Of a stretch of 64,000 nucleotides of DNA, positions 42,136-50,692 are shown in pieces (position 1 is the stretch's first letter; each line of letters opens with the position of its first letter). Below the pieces are notes generated by a model, which saw nothing but the letters and a program-made list of their open reading frames with translations, made no database searches and was not told the DNA's origin. A program made the position numbers and the translations under genes. This stretch comes from Myxococcus eversor (GTDB taxonomy: Bacteria > Myxococcota > Myxococcia > Myxococcales > Myxococcaceae): positions 62,001-126,000 of the forward strand of contig NZ_JAAIXY010000025.1 of the NCBI RefSeq assembly GCF_010894455.1, written 5' to 3'.

Positions 42136-42954
42136 ATGACCACGCAGACCCCCAGCAAGCCGGCCCCCCCCGAGCCCGGGATCCTCGCCCAGTCGGTGGC
42201 CAGCTTCGGCAAGGGCCTCATCGACGTCGTCAGCACCATTGGCGGCGTCGTGACGCTCGCCTTCGACGTGGCCCGCTGGAGCGTCAGGCGCCCTTTTCGC
42301 CTCCAGAACCTGTTCGCCCAGCTGGACTTCGTGGGGGTGGGCTCCATCTTCATCGTCGGCCTGACGGGCCTGTTCACCGGCATGGTGTTCGCCCTCCAGA
42401 CGTCGGAGGCCTTCGCGCTCTTCGACGCGGAGAGCCTGGTGGGCCCCACGGTGGCGCTGACGCTGACGCGCGAGTTGGCGGCGGTGTTCTCCGCGCTGAT
42501 GGTCACCATGCGCGCCGGCTCCGCCATGTGCACGGAGCTGGGCACCATGCGCGTCACCGAGCAGGTGGACGCGCTGGAGACCATGGCCGTCAACCCGGTG
42601 CAGTACCTGCTGGTGCCGCGCGTCCTGGCCGGGCTGTTCATGGTCCCCATGCTGACCATCCTGTTCAGCACCGCCGGCATGTCGGGCGCCTACTTCGTCG
42701 CGGTGGGCGGGCTGGGCATCTCCCCGGGCACCTTCCTGACGCGCACCCAGCAGTGGCTGGAGCCCATCGACATCTACGAGGGCGTCATCAAGGGCGCCGT
42801 GTTCGGCGTCTCCGTGGCGCTCATCTGTTGCTACAAGGGCTTCAACGCGTCTGGCGGTGCCAAGGGCGTGGGTCAGGCGACGACCGAGGCGATGGTGGCC
42901 AGCGCGCTGTCCATCTTCATCCTCGATTTCATCGTGGGCGTCGTGATGCACTGA
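42136..42954 (+). CDS. mlaE: MlaE-type ABC transporter permease
   Basis: 272 residues. It has the MlaE/YrbE fold: about five membrane helices, starting VGVGSIFIVGLTGLFTGMVFALQ, and the conserved LTRELAAVFSALMVTMRAGSAMCTELG, the family signature. MlaE forms the inner-membrane core of the phospholipid transporter MlaFED. The next gene starts by TGATG overlap. Confidence 0.93.
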   Translation: MTTQTPSKPAPPEPGILAQSVASFGKGLIDVVSTIGGVVTLAFDVARWSVRRPFRLQNLFAQLDFVGVGSIFIVGLTGLFTGMVFALQTSEAFALFDAESLVGPTVALTLTRELAAVFSALMVTMRAGSAMCTELGTMRVTEQVDALETMAVNPVQYLLVPRVLAGLFMVPMLTILFSTAGMSGAYFVAVGGLGISPGTFLTRTQQWLEPIDIYEGVIKGAVFGVSVALICCYKGFNASGGAKGVGQATTEAMVASALSIFILDFIVGVVMH

Positions 42955-43745
42955 TGGCTGCCTCCGCTCCTCCGTCCAGACCCGAAGCCGGCGCGTCCAC
43001 GAAGCCGATGATCGACATCGTGGACCTGCACAAGACGTTCGGTGAGAACAAGGTCCTCACCGGCATCAACCTGAGCGTGCCCGCGGGCAGCACGTGCGTC
43101 ATCCTCGGCGGCTCCGGCTCCGGGAAGACGGTGCTGATGAAGCACATGATCGGCCTGCTCCATCCCGACAGCGGCAAGGTCATCATCGACGGCGAGGACA
43201 TCGTCCCCATGGGCGTCGATGACCTGCAGCGCGTGCGCAACAAGTTCGGCATGGTGTTCCAGGCCGCGGCCCTCTTCGACTCCATGACGGTGTTCGAGAA
43301 CGTCGCCTTCCCCCTGCGCGAGCACACCCGCCTCTCCGAGGACGAGCTGTACGCCAAGGTCCGCTCCAAGCTGGACTTGATGGGGCTCAAACGGGAGGTG
43401 GAGTCGAAGTTCCCCGCGGACTTGTCGGGCGGCATGCGCAAGCGGGTGGGGCTGGCGCGCGCCGTCGTGCTGGACCCGAAAATCGTCCTCTACGACGAGC
43501 CGACGACGGGGTTGGACCCGATCACGACGGACTACGTGGACGAGATGATATTGGCGGCGCAGAAGGGGCTGGGCGTCACCAGCGTGGTCATCAGCCACGA
43601 CATCTCCTCGGCGTTCAACGTGGGGGATCAGATCGCCTTCCTCTCCAAGGGCGTCATCGTGGCGCACGGGACTCCGGAGGAGCTGCGCGAGTCGCAGCAC
43701 CCCGCGGTGAAGGTGTTCCTGGAGACGTGGTTCGGGAAGAACTGA
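42954..43745 (+). CDS. mlaF: MlaF-type ABC transporter ATPase
   Basis: 263 residues. Walker A GGSGSGKT, Q-loop VFQAAALFDSM, signature LSGGMRKRVGLAR, Walker B IVLYDEP and switch H in VISHD. The GGMRKR form of the signature is typical of MlaF. It powers phospholipid transfer by the MlaE permease. ATG overlaps the mlaE stop (TGATG). About 100 bases separate it from mlaD, with a G+C-rich imperfect hairpin and a candidate sigma-54 promoter in the gap. Confidence 0.94.
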   Translation: MAASAPPSRPEAGASTKPMIDIVDLHKTFGENKVLTGINLSVPAGSTCVILGGSGSGKTVLMKHMIGLLHPDSGKVIIDGEDIVPMGVDDLQRVRNKFGMVFQAAALFDSMTVFENVAFPLREHTRLSEDELYAKVRSKLDLMGLKREVESKFPADLSGGMRKRVGLARAVVLDPKIVLYDEPTTGLDPITTDYVDEMILAAQKGLGVTSVVISHDISSAFNVGDQIAFLSKGVIVAHGTPEELRESQHPAVKVFLETWFGKN

Positions 43746-43784
43746 GGGCGGGCGCCCCGGCAGGGGTGCGCTTTCAGGAAAATG

Positions 43785-43800
43785 TGGCACTCCAGATGCA
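43785..43800 (+). promoter_or_regulatory. Candidate sigma-54 promoter ahead of mlaD
   Basis: The 16 bases tggcactccagatgca fit the -24/-12 consensus TGGCACGN4TTGCW at 14 scored positions save two, with GG and GC exactly 12 apart. Transcription would start near 43811, about 36 bases ahead of the GTG of mlaD. Confidence 0.5.
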
Positions 43801-43846
43801 AAACGTTAGAGTCGCGCCCGGCCGGTAGCCCTCGGAGTCACATCAG

Positions 43847-45376
43847 GTGAAGAAGCTCGTTACGCCCTTCCGTGTTGGCCTGCTGGTCATCGCCGCGGGG
43901 GCTTTTTTCGTCTCCTTCGTGCTGTTCGCGCGAGAAGGCGGCCTGAGCGACAGTGACTCCACGCGCGTGTGGGCCTATTTCCGGGACGCGTCGGGCCTCG
44001 CGGTGCGCGGTCGGGTGCAGATCGCCGGCATCCGGGTGGGCGAGATTGACGACATCATCCTGGAGGGAACGCGCGCGCGGGTCGTCCTGAAGATCCGCAA
44101 CGACGTGGACTTGCGCGAGGACGCGGTCGTCACCAAGCGCTCGGAGTCGCTCCTGGGCGACTACCTGTTGGACTTGAATCCCGGCACGGAGAACGCCCCC
44201 AAGCTGGAGAACGGCGGGCAGATCCGCCGGGTCATCGACACGCAGGGCATGGAGGCCATCTTCGAGTCGCTGTCGCAAATCACCTCCGACATCCAGCAGG
44301 TGACGGGCGCGCTGCGCGAGGTGCTCGGCGGAGAGCGCGGCGCGGGCTCGCTCCAGCGCATCGTCGAGAACCTGGTGCGGCTGTCGGACTCGGTGGACGC
44401 GACGGTGCGCCGCAACGCGGACCGGCTGGACGTCATCCTCGCGAACTTCGAGGGCGTGTCGACCGACGTGCGGACGATCACCCAGAGCAACCAGGCCGAC
44501 GTCGGGCGCATCGTCGACAACATCGAGTTCATCACCCGCGACGTGCGCGAGGTGCTCGCCAGCGTCAAGAACATCGTCGGGAGCGGGGAGGGTGACTTCA
44601 AGGAGAGCGTCGCCAGCCTGAAGCAGACGCTGACCAAGCTGGACAGCACGTTGGGCAACCTGGAGGAGATCACCCGCAAGGTGAAGGACGGCGAGGGCGC
44701 CGCGGGCGTGCTGCTCACCGACGAGAGCGTGGGCCGCGAGGTCCGCGAGACGGTGCAGGATGTGGCGCGCTTCGCCTCCAAGCTCACCGACCTCCAGACG
44801 GAAGTCGGCATCCAGAGCAGCTACCTGGCCGCCCAGGGCCGCTCCAAGAACGTCTTCTCCGTGCGGCTCATCCCCAAGCCGGACAAGTACTACCTGCTGG
44901 AGCTGGTGGACGACCCGCGCGGCACGGTGTCGACGGAGGTGGTGCAGACCAACCCGCCGTCCGAGGGTGACCCGGTCATCCAGACCCGCAAGGTGACGAA
45001 GGAGAGCCTGAGGATCAGCGCCCAGTTCGCCAAGCGCTGGTATTTCACCACGCTGCGCGTGGGTCTCATCGAGTCCACCGGCGGCGTGGGCGCGGACCTG
45101 CACCTGTTCGACGACGCGCTCACCCTGAAGATGGACGCCTTCAACTTCGCGGCGGACGAGCTGCGCTATCCCCGGCTGCGCGCCACGCTGCGGGCTCAGG
45201 CGTTCGACCATCTGTTCGTCGTCGCGGGCATGGATGACATGCTCAACGCCCAGCAGCGCGACACCGCGACCCAGCGGCTCATCGCCGGTCGCGACTTCTT
45301 CGTGGGCGGCGGCTTGTTCTTCACCGACGACGACCTGAAGGCCATCCTCACGGCCACGGGCATCCCCACTCCCTAA
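43847..45376 (+). CDS. mlaD: MlaD-type MCE protein with long helix and probable C-terminal beta-barrel
   Basis: 509 residues, far longer than E. coli MlaD (about 180). An N-terminal membrane helix (VGLLVIAAGAFFVSFVLF) and one MCE domain (about 35-115, DASGLAVRGRVQIAGIRVGEI) are followed by about 200 residues of continuous helix (QITSDIQQVTGALREVLGG and on). The C-terminal 170 residues (from about 337) alternate strand pattern: FSVRLIPKPDKYYLLELVDD, AKRWYFTTLRVGLIES, FVVAGMDDM, FFVGGGLFFTDDDL. This matches an outer-membrane barrel and the one-piece trans-envelope form of MlaD. It probably spans inner to outer membrane and carries phospholipid. GTG start; no mlaB or mlaC gene follows. Confidence 0.9.
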   Translation: MKKLVTPFRVGLLVIAAGAFFVSFVLFAREGGLSDSDSTRVWAYFRDASGLAVRGRVQIAGIRVGEIDDIILEGTRARVVLKIRNDVDLREDAVVTKRSESLLGDYLLDLNPGTENAPKLENGGQIRRVIDTQGMEAIFESLSQITSDIQQVTGALREVLGGERGAGSLQRIVENLVRLSDSVDATVRRNADRLDVILANFEGVSTDVRTITQSNQADVGRIVDNIEFITRDVREVLASVKNIVGSGEGDFKESVASLKQTLTKLDSTLGNLEEITRKVKDGEGAAGVLLTDESVGREVRETVQDVARFASKLTDLQTEVGIQSSYLAAQGRSKNVFSVRLIPKPDKYYLLELVDDPRGTVSTEVVQTNPPSEGDPVIQTRKVTKESLRISAQFAKRWYFTTLRVGLIESTGGVGADLHLFDDALTLKMDAFNFAADELRYPRLRATLRAQAFDHLFVVAGMDDMLNAQQRDTATQRLIAGRDFFVGGGLFFTDDDLKAILTATGIPTP

Positions 45377-45490
45377 GCGGGTTTTCACGGCCGCGCGGCT
45401 TGACGCCAGCCGTGAAACCGCGTACCCGGCACGGGCACGGGGTTCCTGGCAGGGCACCGTGCCCCCCTCTGTATTTCCAGGAAGCTCGCA

Positions 45491-46417
45491 ATGTCCCTCC
45501 TCGTCGTCGGCTCCGTCGCTCTGGACTCGGTGGAAACCCCCTTCGGACAGAAGGAGGACGTCCTCGGCGGGTCCGCCACCTACTTCTCCACGTCGGCGTC
45601 GTTCTTCACCCCCGCGCGGATTGTCGCCGTGGTGGGCGAGGACTTCGACGAAGCGCACCTGAGCTTCCTCAAGGGGCGGGGCATCGACCTGGAGGGCCTC
45701 ACCCGGGTGCCCGGCCGCACCTTCCGCTGGAAGGGCCGCTACGGGTACGAGCTGAACGAGGCGAAGACGCTCGACACCCAGCTCAACGTCTTCCAGACCT
45801 TCTCGCCCGAGCTGCCCGACGCCTACCGCGACACGCCCTACGTCTTCCTGGGCAACATCCACCCGGAGCTGCAGTCGCGCGTGGTGGATCAGGTGCGCTC
45901 GCCCAAGCTGGTGGCCGCGGACACGATGAACTTCTGGATCCAGGGCAGCCGCGAGGCCCTGCTCAAGACGCTCCAGCGCGTCAACCTGCTCTTCGTCAAC
46001 GACTCGGAGGCGCGCCAGCTCGCCGGCGAGCACAACGTCGTGAAGGCCGCCCGCGCCATCCTCGGCATGGGCCCGCAGCGGGTCGTCATCAAGCGCGGTG
46101 AGTACGGCGCGCTCCTCTTCGAGAAGGACCACGTCTTCGCCTGCCCCGCCTTCCCGCTGGCCGAGGTCTTCGACCCCACGGGCGCGGGTGACACCTTCGC
46201 GGGTGGCTTCATGGGCGCGCTGGCCACGGCGACGTCGGACATCGATTCGACGGTGCTGCGCCGGGCGATGGTGATGGGCAGCGTCATGGCCTCGTTCACC
46301 GTGGAGAAGTTCAGCCTGGAGCGCCTGCGGGAGGTGACGCACCCGGAGATCCGGGCGCGTTTCGCGGAATTCAGGAAGCTGACCCATTTCGACGACTTGG
46401 GGCCCCTGGAGCGTTGA
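45491..46417 (+). CDS. PfkB-family carbohydrate/nucleoside kinase
   Basis: 308 residues. It has GGSATYFSTSASFF (substrate side), VGEDFDE, FVNDSEARQLAG and the catalytic, anion-hole motif DPTGAGDTFAGGFMGAL (catalytic Asp near 236). PfkB kinases phosphorylate sugars or nucleosides; a nucleoside-type substrate is as likely as a sugar. Its good ribosome site (AGGAAG) lies ahead of ATG 45491. It stands alone between mlaD and the PilZ gene. Confidence 0.9.
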   Translation: MSLLVVGSVALDSVETPFGQKEDVLGGSATYFSTSASFFTPARIVAVVGEDFDEAHLSFLKGRGIDLEGLTRVPGRTFRWKGRYGYELNEAKTLDTQLNVFQTFSPELPDAYRDTPYVFLGNIHPELQSRVVDQVRSPKLVAADTMNFWIQGSREALLKTLQRVNLLFVNDSEARQLAGEHNVVKAARAILGMGPQRVVIKRGEYGALLFEKDHVFACPAFPLAEVFDPTGAGDTFAGGFMGALATATSDIDSTVLRRAMVMGSVMASFTVEKFSLERLREVTHPEIRARFAEFRKLTHFDDLGPLER

Positions 46418-46431
46418 GCGCCTGGACGGTC

Positions 46432-46452
46432 GGGTGGGGTCCTTGCCCACCC
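46432..46452 (+). terminator. Weak hairpin after the PfkB gene
   Basis: A 7-bp stem (gggtggg / cccaccc) with a 7-base loop begins 15 bases past the stop. No T-run. Confidence 0.35.
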
Positions 46453-46458
46453 ACGAAC

Positions 46459-46488
46459 TTGACGGTGGATTCAGGCCGTCTCTAGGCT
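46459..46488 (+). promoter_or_regulatory. Candidate sigma-70-type promoter for the PilZ gene
   Basis: TTGACG (46459-46464), an 18-base spacer and TAGGCT (46483-46488). Transcription would start near 46495, about 26 bases before the TTG start at 46521. This would rule out the earlier in-frame start at 46434. Confidence 0.45.
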
Positions 46489-46520
46489 TCCACCCTTTGG
46501 TGCTCGGGGAAGGAAGAGGG

Positions 46521-46874
46521 TTGAGCGATAACCGAAAGTCAGCACGGGTACCCACCTTGCTGCGCTGCTGGTGCGAGGGAGACAACGTCACCCTGTATGC
46601 CCGCATCACGAACCTGAGCGAGGGCGGTCTCTTCCTGCGGACGAGCACGCCGCTGGCGCGTGGAGCGCGAGCGGTCCTCCGGCTGACGCCTTCGGATGAT
46701 CCTGAAGTACAGGCGGCGGCCACGGTGGTATGGCTGAGGGAAGAGGAGGACCGTGCGTACCCGCCGGGAATGGGTCTCCAGTTCGAAGCGCTGGATGCGG
46801 AAACCCTGGGGCGGCTCCGGCGGATCATCTCGCAGCAGCAGAAGAACCCCGTGAAGGCGGTCTGGGCCGGCTGA
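46521..46874 (+). CDS. PilZ-domain cyclic di-GMP receptor
   Basis: 117 residues, a stand-alone PilZ domain. Both c-di-GMP-binding motifs are present: RxxxR (RKSAR) and NxSxxG (NLSEGG). TTG 46521 is preferred since AAGGAAGAGGG lies right ahead and the protein then starts MSDNRKSARVP, close to the binding motif; the frame is open from 46434. The likely role is to relay c-di-GMP made by cyclases such as the two in this window. It is followed after 26 bases by the phosphoesterase gene. Confidence 0.88.
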   Translation: MSDNRKSARVPTLLRCWCEGDNVTLYARITNLSEGGLFLRTSTPLARGARAVLRLTPSDDPEVQAAATVVWLREEEDRAYPPGMGLQFEALDAETLGRLRRIISQQQKNPVKAVWAG

Positions 46875-46900
46875 ACGCGGCGCCACCGACCGAGGCATCC

Positions 46901-47632
46901 ATGCGCATCGCCGTCATCTCCGACATCCACTCCAACATCGAAGCGCTCACCGAGGTGCTCCGCGTCTGCGAGCACCAGAAGGTGGACCGCATCGTGTCCC
47001 TGGGGGACATCGTCGGCTACGGGGCGTCTCCCAACCCCTGCTGTGAGCTGGTGCGTTCGGTGGCGGAAGTGACGCTGCTGGGCAACCACGACGCCGCCGT
47101 CGCGGGGCGGATGGACTACTCGTACTACTACGACGCCGCCCGGCACGCGCTGGACTGGTCCGCCAACGTCCTCACGGACGAGAACATGGCCTGGCTCAGG
47201 AGCCTGCCGTACACGTATCGCATCGGCGAGGTGGGCTTCTGCCATGGCTCGCCCATCGACCCGAAGGCGTACGAGTACATCTTCGCGCTGGAGCAGGCGC
47301 GGGAGCTGACGCCCTACGTGGAGGAGCTGCCGGAGGTGACGTTCATCGGCCACAGCCATCTGTGCCGGGCGTTCGCCATCGGCAATGGCGAGGTGAACGA
47401 CGTGGTGGCCCAGAAGTTCGGCATCCGCAAGGGCTACAAGTACATCATCTCCGTGGGCAGCGTGGGCCAGCCGCGCGACTACGACAACCGCGCGTGCTTC
47501 GTCATCTGCGACACGGATGCGCGCACGGTGGAGTACGTCCGGGTGGAGTACGACATCGAGACGTCCGCCCAGAAGATCTTCGACGCGGACCTGGCGCTCA
47601 ACTTCGGCAAGCGTCTGTTCCTCGGCGTTTGA
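46901..47632 (+). CDS. Calcineurin-like metallophosphoesterase
   Basis: 243 residues. It has all metal-site motifs: DIHSNIEAL, GDIVGYG, GNHDAAV, and GHSH. The first is the MJ0936/YfcE-type order, seen in small phosphodiesterases and phosphatases. A cytoplasmic enzyme, substrate unknown. ATG 46901 is used; the longer frame from 46730 only shadows the PilZ gene. It is next to the PilZ gene, likely in the same transcript. Confidence 0.9.
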   Translation: MRIAVISDIHSNIEALTEVLRVCEHQKVDRIVSLGDIVGYGASPNPCCELVRSVAEVTLLGNHDAAVAGRMDYSYYYDAARHALDWSANVLTDENMAWLRSLPYTYRIGEVGFCHGSPIDPKAYEYIFALEQARELTPYVEELPEVTFIGHSHLCRAFAIGNGEVNDVVAQKFGIRKGYKYIISVGSVGQPRDYDNRACFVICDTDARTVEYVRVEYDIETSAQKIFDADLALNFGKRLFLGV

Positions 47633-47687
47633 CGCGGCGCCTTCTGAAAACTGGGCAGGGTGGGGGGAAATGAAATAAACCGGGTCC

Positions 47688-48404
47688 GTGCGCCCCCAGG
47701 TCCTCCGAGCTTCCCTCCGGCCCTTCGCGGCCCTTGTCTCCGCCCTCTTGCTGGTGCTGTCGGCCTGTCGTCGCGAGCCGCCACCTCCCTCGGCGGAGTA
47801 CGAGCAGGCCACCCGTCAGTTCCGCGAGCTGTACGCGCAGAAGCTGGATGAGGCGTATCTGGACCCGAAGATGGGGTCCATCGAGGCGCAGCTCCAGCGC
47901 GTGCCCCAGGACAGCCTGGACGCGCCCTCCGCGCAGGAGCTGCTCCAGCGCATCCAGACCAACCGCAAGCGCATGCAGGACGGCGTCGCCGCGCGCGACA
48001 AGGCCGTGGCCAGCGCCCACGAGGTCGTCCCGAACGCGCCCTCCACGACGCTGGCGCCGCCGCCTCCTCCGCCGCCTCCCGAGCCGGTGGACGCGGGTCC
48101 TCCGGACGCGGGCCCGGTGAATGGCCCCCAGATTGGCACCCCGGCGAACGAGCTGGTCGCCGGCTTCCGTGGCTGCTTCAAGCGCGGCGCCCCCATCAAC
48201 GTGGAGGGGCGCGGCATCCGGGAGTCCTGGGAGATGACGGACGGCACGGCCTGCCGCCTGGAGTTCCCGGGTCATGCGGACACGGTGCTGCTCGTCGAAG
48301 AAGGACGGGTGTTGATGCTGTTGCCCAAGAGCTCCGTGCGGTCGGTGCAGAGGCCGCAAGAAACCGGGACGGTGCCCCCCGCGGGGACCGACGCCGGCCG
48401 TTAA
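47688..48404 (+). CDS. Lipoprotein of unknown function
   Basis: 238 residues. The signal ends LLLVLSACRRE (lipobox). Helical segment (YEQATRQFRELYAQKLDEAYLD, cut at the motif) is followed by a Pro/Asp/Ala/Gly linker and a small beta domain (GFRGCFKRGAPINVEGRG ... CRLEFPGHADTVLLVEEGR) with two Cys. No match recognised. It ends 13 bases ahead of the psd gene. Confidence 0.78.
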   Translation: MRPQVLRASLRPFAALVSALLLVLSACRREPPPPSAEYEQATRQFRELYAQKLDEAYLDPKMGSIEAQLQRVPQDSLDAPSAQELLQRIQTNRKRMQDGVAARDKAVASAHEVVPNAPSTTLAPPPPPPPPEPVDAGPPDAGPVNGPQIGTPANELVAGFRGCFKRGAPINVEGRGIRESWEMTDGTACRLEFPGHADTVLLVEEGRVLMLLPKSSVRSVQRPQETGTVPPAGTDAGR

Positions 48405-48417
48405 TCAAAGACGCCCC

Positions 48418-49260
48418 ATGAACGAACAGACCTTCATGAAGTTGATGCGCGTGTTGCCCAAGTCCGCCCTGTCGACGGCGGTGGGAATGGCCACGCGAGT
48501 GCCCATCCCCGCGCCCGTGCACCAGGCGGCCATGCGGGCGTTCGCCAGGTCCTACAACGTGGACATGGCGGAGGCCGAGCACCCCATCGAGCACTACCCG
48601 ACGTTCGCCCAGTTCTTCACGCGCGCGCTCAAGCCGGGCCTGCGGCCCATCGACCCGGACGAGAAGGCCGTGGTGTCCCCGGTGGACGGCCGCGTGTCGC
48701 AGGTGGGCTACTCCGAGCACGGCCGGTGCCTGCAGGCCAAGGGCATCGAGTACACGGTGGACGAGCTGCTGGGTGACTCGGAGGCGGCGAAGCCCTTCCA
48801 CGGTGGCGCCTGGACGACCATCTACCTGTCGCCGCGCGACTATCACCGCATCCACTCGCCGCTGGCGGGCACGATTACCGGCTACGCGTACATCCCCGGT
48901 GAGTTCTGGCCGGTGAACCCGGCGTCGGTGAAGAACAAGCAGGCTCTGTTCTGCGTCAACGAGCGGCTGGTGACGTACCTCCAGACGCCGGCGGGGCAGT
49001 GTGCCGTCGTGAAGGTGGGCGCCACGTGTGTGTCGCGCATCAAGGCGTCCTACGAGGACATCACCACGCACACGGGCCAGCCGGGCAAGGTGCACCGGTA
49101 CCAGGACGGCTACAAGGTGGAGAAGGGCGGCGAGCTGGGCCGCTTCGAGATGGGCTCCACCGTCATCCTGTTGTTCGAGCCGGGCCGCGTGAAGTGGGAC
49201 CCGGTGATGCAGGACGAAGCGGTGCTTCGCCTGGGGCAGCGCATTGGAGTGCTCCCGTGA
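48418..49260 (+). CDS. psd: Phosphatidylserine decarboxylase
   Basis: 280 residues, the usual size. It has FAQFFTRALKPGLRP, SPVDGRVSQVG (Asp of the self-cleavage triad), PRDYHRIHSP (His), and, near the end, GRFEMGSTVILLFE with the GST self-cleavage site that makes the pyruvoyl group. It converts phosphatidylserine to phosphatidylethanolamine, the main phospholipid. It fits the lipid theme of the mla genes nearby. The stop overlaps the GTG of hisS. Confidence 0.95.
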   Translation: MNEQTFMKLMRVLPKSALSTAVGMATRVPIPAPVHQAAMRAFARSYNVDMAEAEHPIEHYPTFAQFFTRALKPGLRPIDPDEKAVVSPVDGRVSQVGYSEHGRCLQAKGIEYTVDELLGDSEAAKPFHGGAWTTIYLSPRDYHRIHSPLAGTITGYAYIPGEFWPVNPASVKNKQALFCVNERLVTYLQTPAGQCAVVKVGATCVSRIKASYEDITTHTGQPGKVHRYQDGYKVEKGGELGRFEMGSTVILLFEPGRVKWDPVMQDEAVLRLGQRIGVLP

Positions 49261-50555
49261 GCCAGACGCTCAGCGCCGTCAAGGGCATGAACGACCTGCT
49301 TCCAGGGGAGATTGAAATCTGGCAGCACGTGGAGGGCCTGGCGCGGGAGCTGTTCGGCCGCTACGGCTACGGAGAGATCCGCACGCCCATGCTGGAGGAC
49401 ACGGCGCTGTTCGTGCGCAGCGTGGGCGAGGAGACGGACATCGTCGGCAAGGAGATGTACACCTTCGACGACAAGGCTGGCCGCAGCCTGTCGCTGCGTC
49501 CCGAGGGCACTGCTCCGGCGGCGCGCGCGTACATCGAGCACTCCATCCTGAACCAGGAGCCGCTGACGCGCTGGTTCTACACGGGGCCGATGTTCCGGTA
49601 CGAGCGGATGAAGACGGGCCGCTACCGGCAGTTCTATCAAGTCGGCGCGGAGGCCTACGGCTCGAAGGAGCCCGCCCAGGACGTCGAGGTGATGGACATG
49701 GTGGCCCAGTTCCTCCAGAAGCTGGGGCTCCAGGACATCGCGCTCAACCTCAACTCGCTCGGGGACGAAACGTGCCGGCCCGCGTACCACGCGAAGCTGG
49801 TGGAGTACCTGCAGGCTCACATCGAGGAGCTGTGCACCGACTGTCACCGGCGCATGGAGAAGAACCCGCTGCGGGTGCTCGACTGCAAGAACCCGACATG
49901 CCAGGCGGTCGCCTCCAAGGGACCCAACGTGCTCGAGTTCCTCTGTGAGCCCTGCAAGGCGCACTTCGATGACGTGCAGCGCAAGCTGACGGCGCTGGAC
50001 ATCAAGTACGTCGTCAATCCGCGCATGGTTCGCGGCCTGGACTACTACACGCGCACCGTCTTCGAGTTCATCGCCTCGCACCCCGCGCTGGGCACCGCCA
50101 GCACCGTGGGCGGCGGAGGCCGGTACGACAAGCTGGTGAAGAGCCTGGGCGGACCGGATGTGCCCGCCGTCGGCTTCGCGTGTGGACTGGACCGGCTGGT
50201 GCTCCTGCTCAAGGAGAGCCAGCAGAAGTTCGGCGCGACGCCGGACCTGTTCATCGCGGTGGCGGACGCGGGCTCGCACGACGTGGCCTTCACCCTGGCC
50301 AGCCGCCTGCGGCGCGAGGGCCTTCGCGTGGACTTCGACACGCGCGGCGGCAGCCTCAAGAGCCAGATGAAGCGCTCGGACAAGAGCGGGGCGCGCTTCA
50401 CGCTCGTGCTCGGGGAACTGGAGCGCACCAGCGGGCAGGCCAAGCTCAAGCAGATGGCCGGAGGGGAGCCCATCCCCGTGGCCCTGGACGATATCGCGCG
50501 GACCGTGCGGGCCCACTCGGCCGCTCCTCGGGCGGACGCTACCGGCGTCTCCTGA
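49257..50555 (+). CDS. hisS: Histidine-tRNA ligase
   Basis: 432 residues. Class II synthetase motifs: GMNDLLPGE, SLRPEGTAPAARAYI, FRYERMKTGRYRQFYQ, and the two HisRS signatures RGLDYYTRTVFEF and GGGGRYDKL, GFACGLDRLVLLL. A C-terminal anticodon-binding domain follows (LFIAVADAGSHDVAF). It charges tRNA-His. GTG start overlaps the psd stop by four bases (GTGA). A strong terminator follows right after the stop. Confidence 0.96.
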   Translation: MSQTLSAVKGMNDLLPGEIEIWQHVEGLARELFGRYGYGEIRTPMLEDTALFVRSVGEETDIVGKEMYTFDDKAGRSLSLRPEGTAPAARAYIEHSILNQEPLTRWFYTGPMFRYERMKTGRYRQFYQVGAEAYGSKEPAQDVEVMDMVAQFLQKLGLQDIALNLNSLGDETCRPAYHAKLVEYLQAHIEELCTDCHRRMEKNPLRVLDCKNPTCQAVASKGPNVLEFLCEPCKAHFDDVQRKLTALDIKYVVNPRMVRGLDYYTRTVFEFIASHPALGTASTVGGGGRYDKLVKSLGGPDVPAVGFACGLDRLVLLLKESQQKFGATPDLFIAVADAGSHDVAFTLASRLRREGLRVDFDTRGGSLKSQMKRSDKSGARFTLVLGELERTSGQAKLKQMAGGEPIPVALDDIARTVRAHSAAPRADATGVS

Positions 50556-50556
50556 G

Positions 50557-50596
50557 ACAGAAGGCTCGGAATTTCCGCATTCCGAGCCTTCTGTTT
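50557..50596 (+). terminator. Strong hairpin terminator after hisS
   Basis: A 16-bp perfect stem (acagaaggctcggaat / attccgagccttctgt) with a 6-base loop, then ttaaaa. It starts two bases past the stop. It marks the end of the psd-hisS unit and isolates the peptide cassette that follows. Confidence 0.9.
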
Positions 50597-50692
50597 AAAA
50601 CCAGAGGAACCTCGTAACCTCCTGGAAATTCAGGGGGAACCCCCTGGGACTCATTCGCGCCGCTCGGAGCGCTGCGATACACTCACGTGGCA

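Noticed and set aside
43838-47812. Open frame of over 1300 codons on the minus strand across mlaD, pfkB and the PilZ gene
   Set aside because: It is antisense to four genes with clear motifs, its product is rich in Arg, His, Leu and Val repeats typical of shadow frames in G+C-rich DNA, and no domain is seen.
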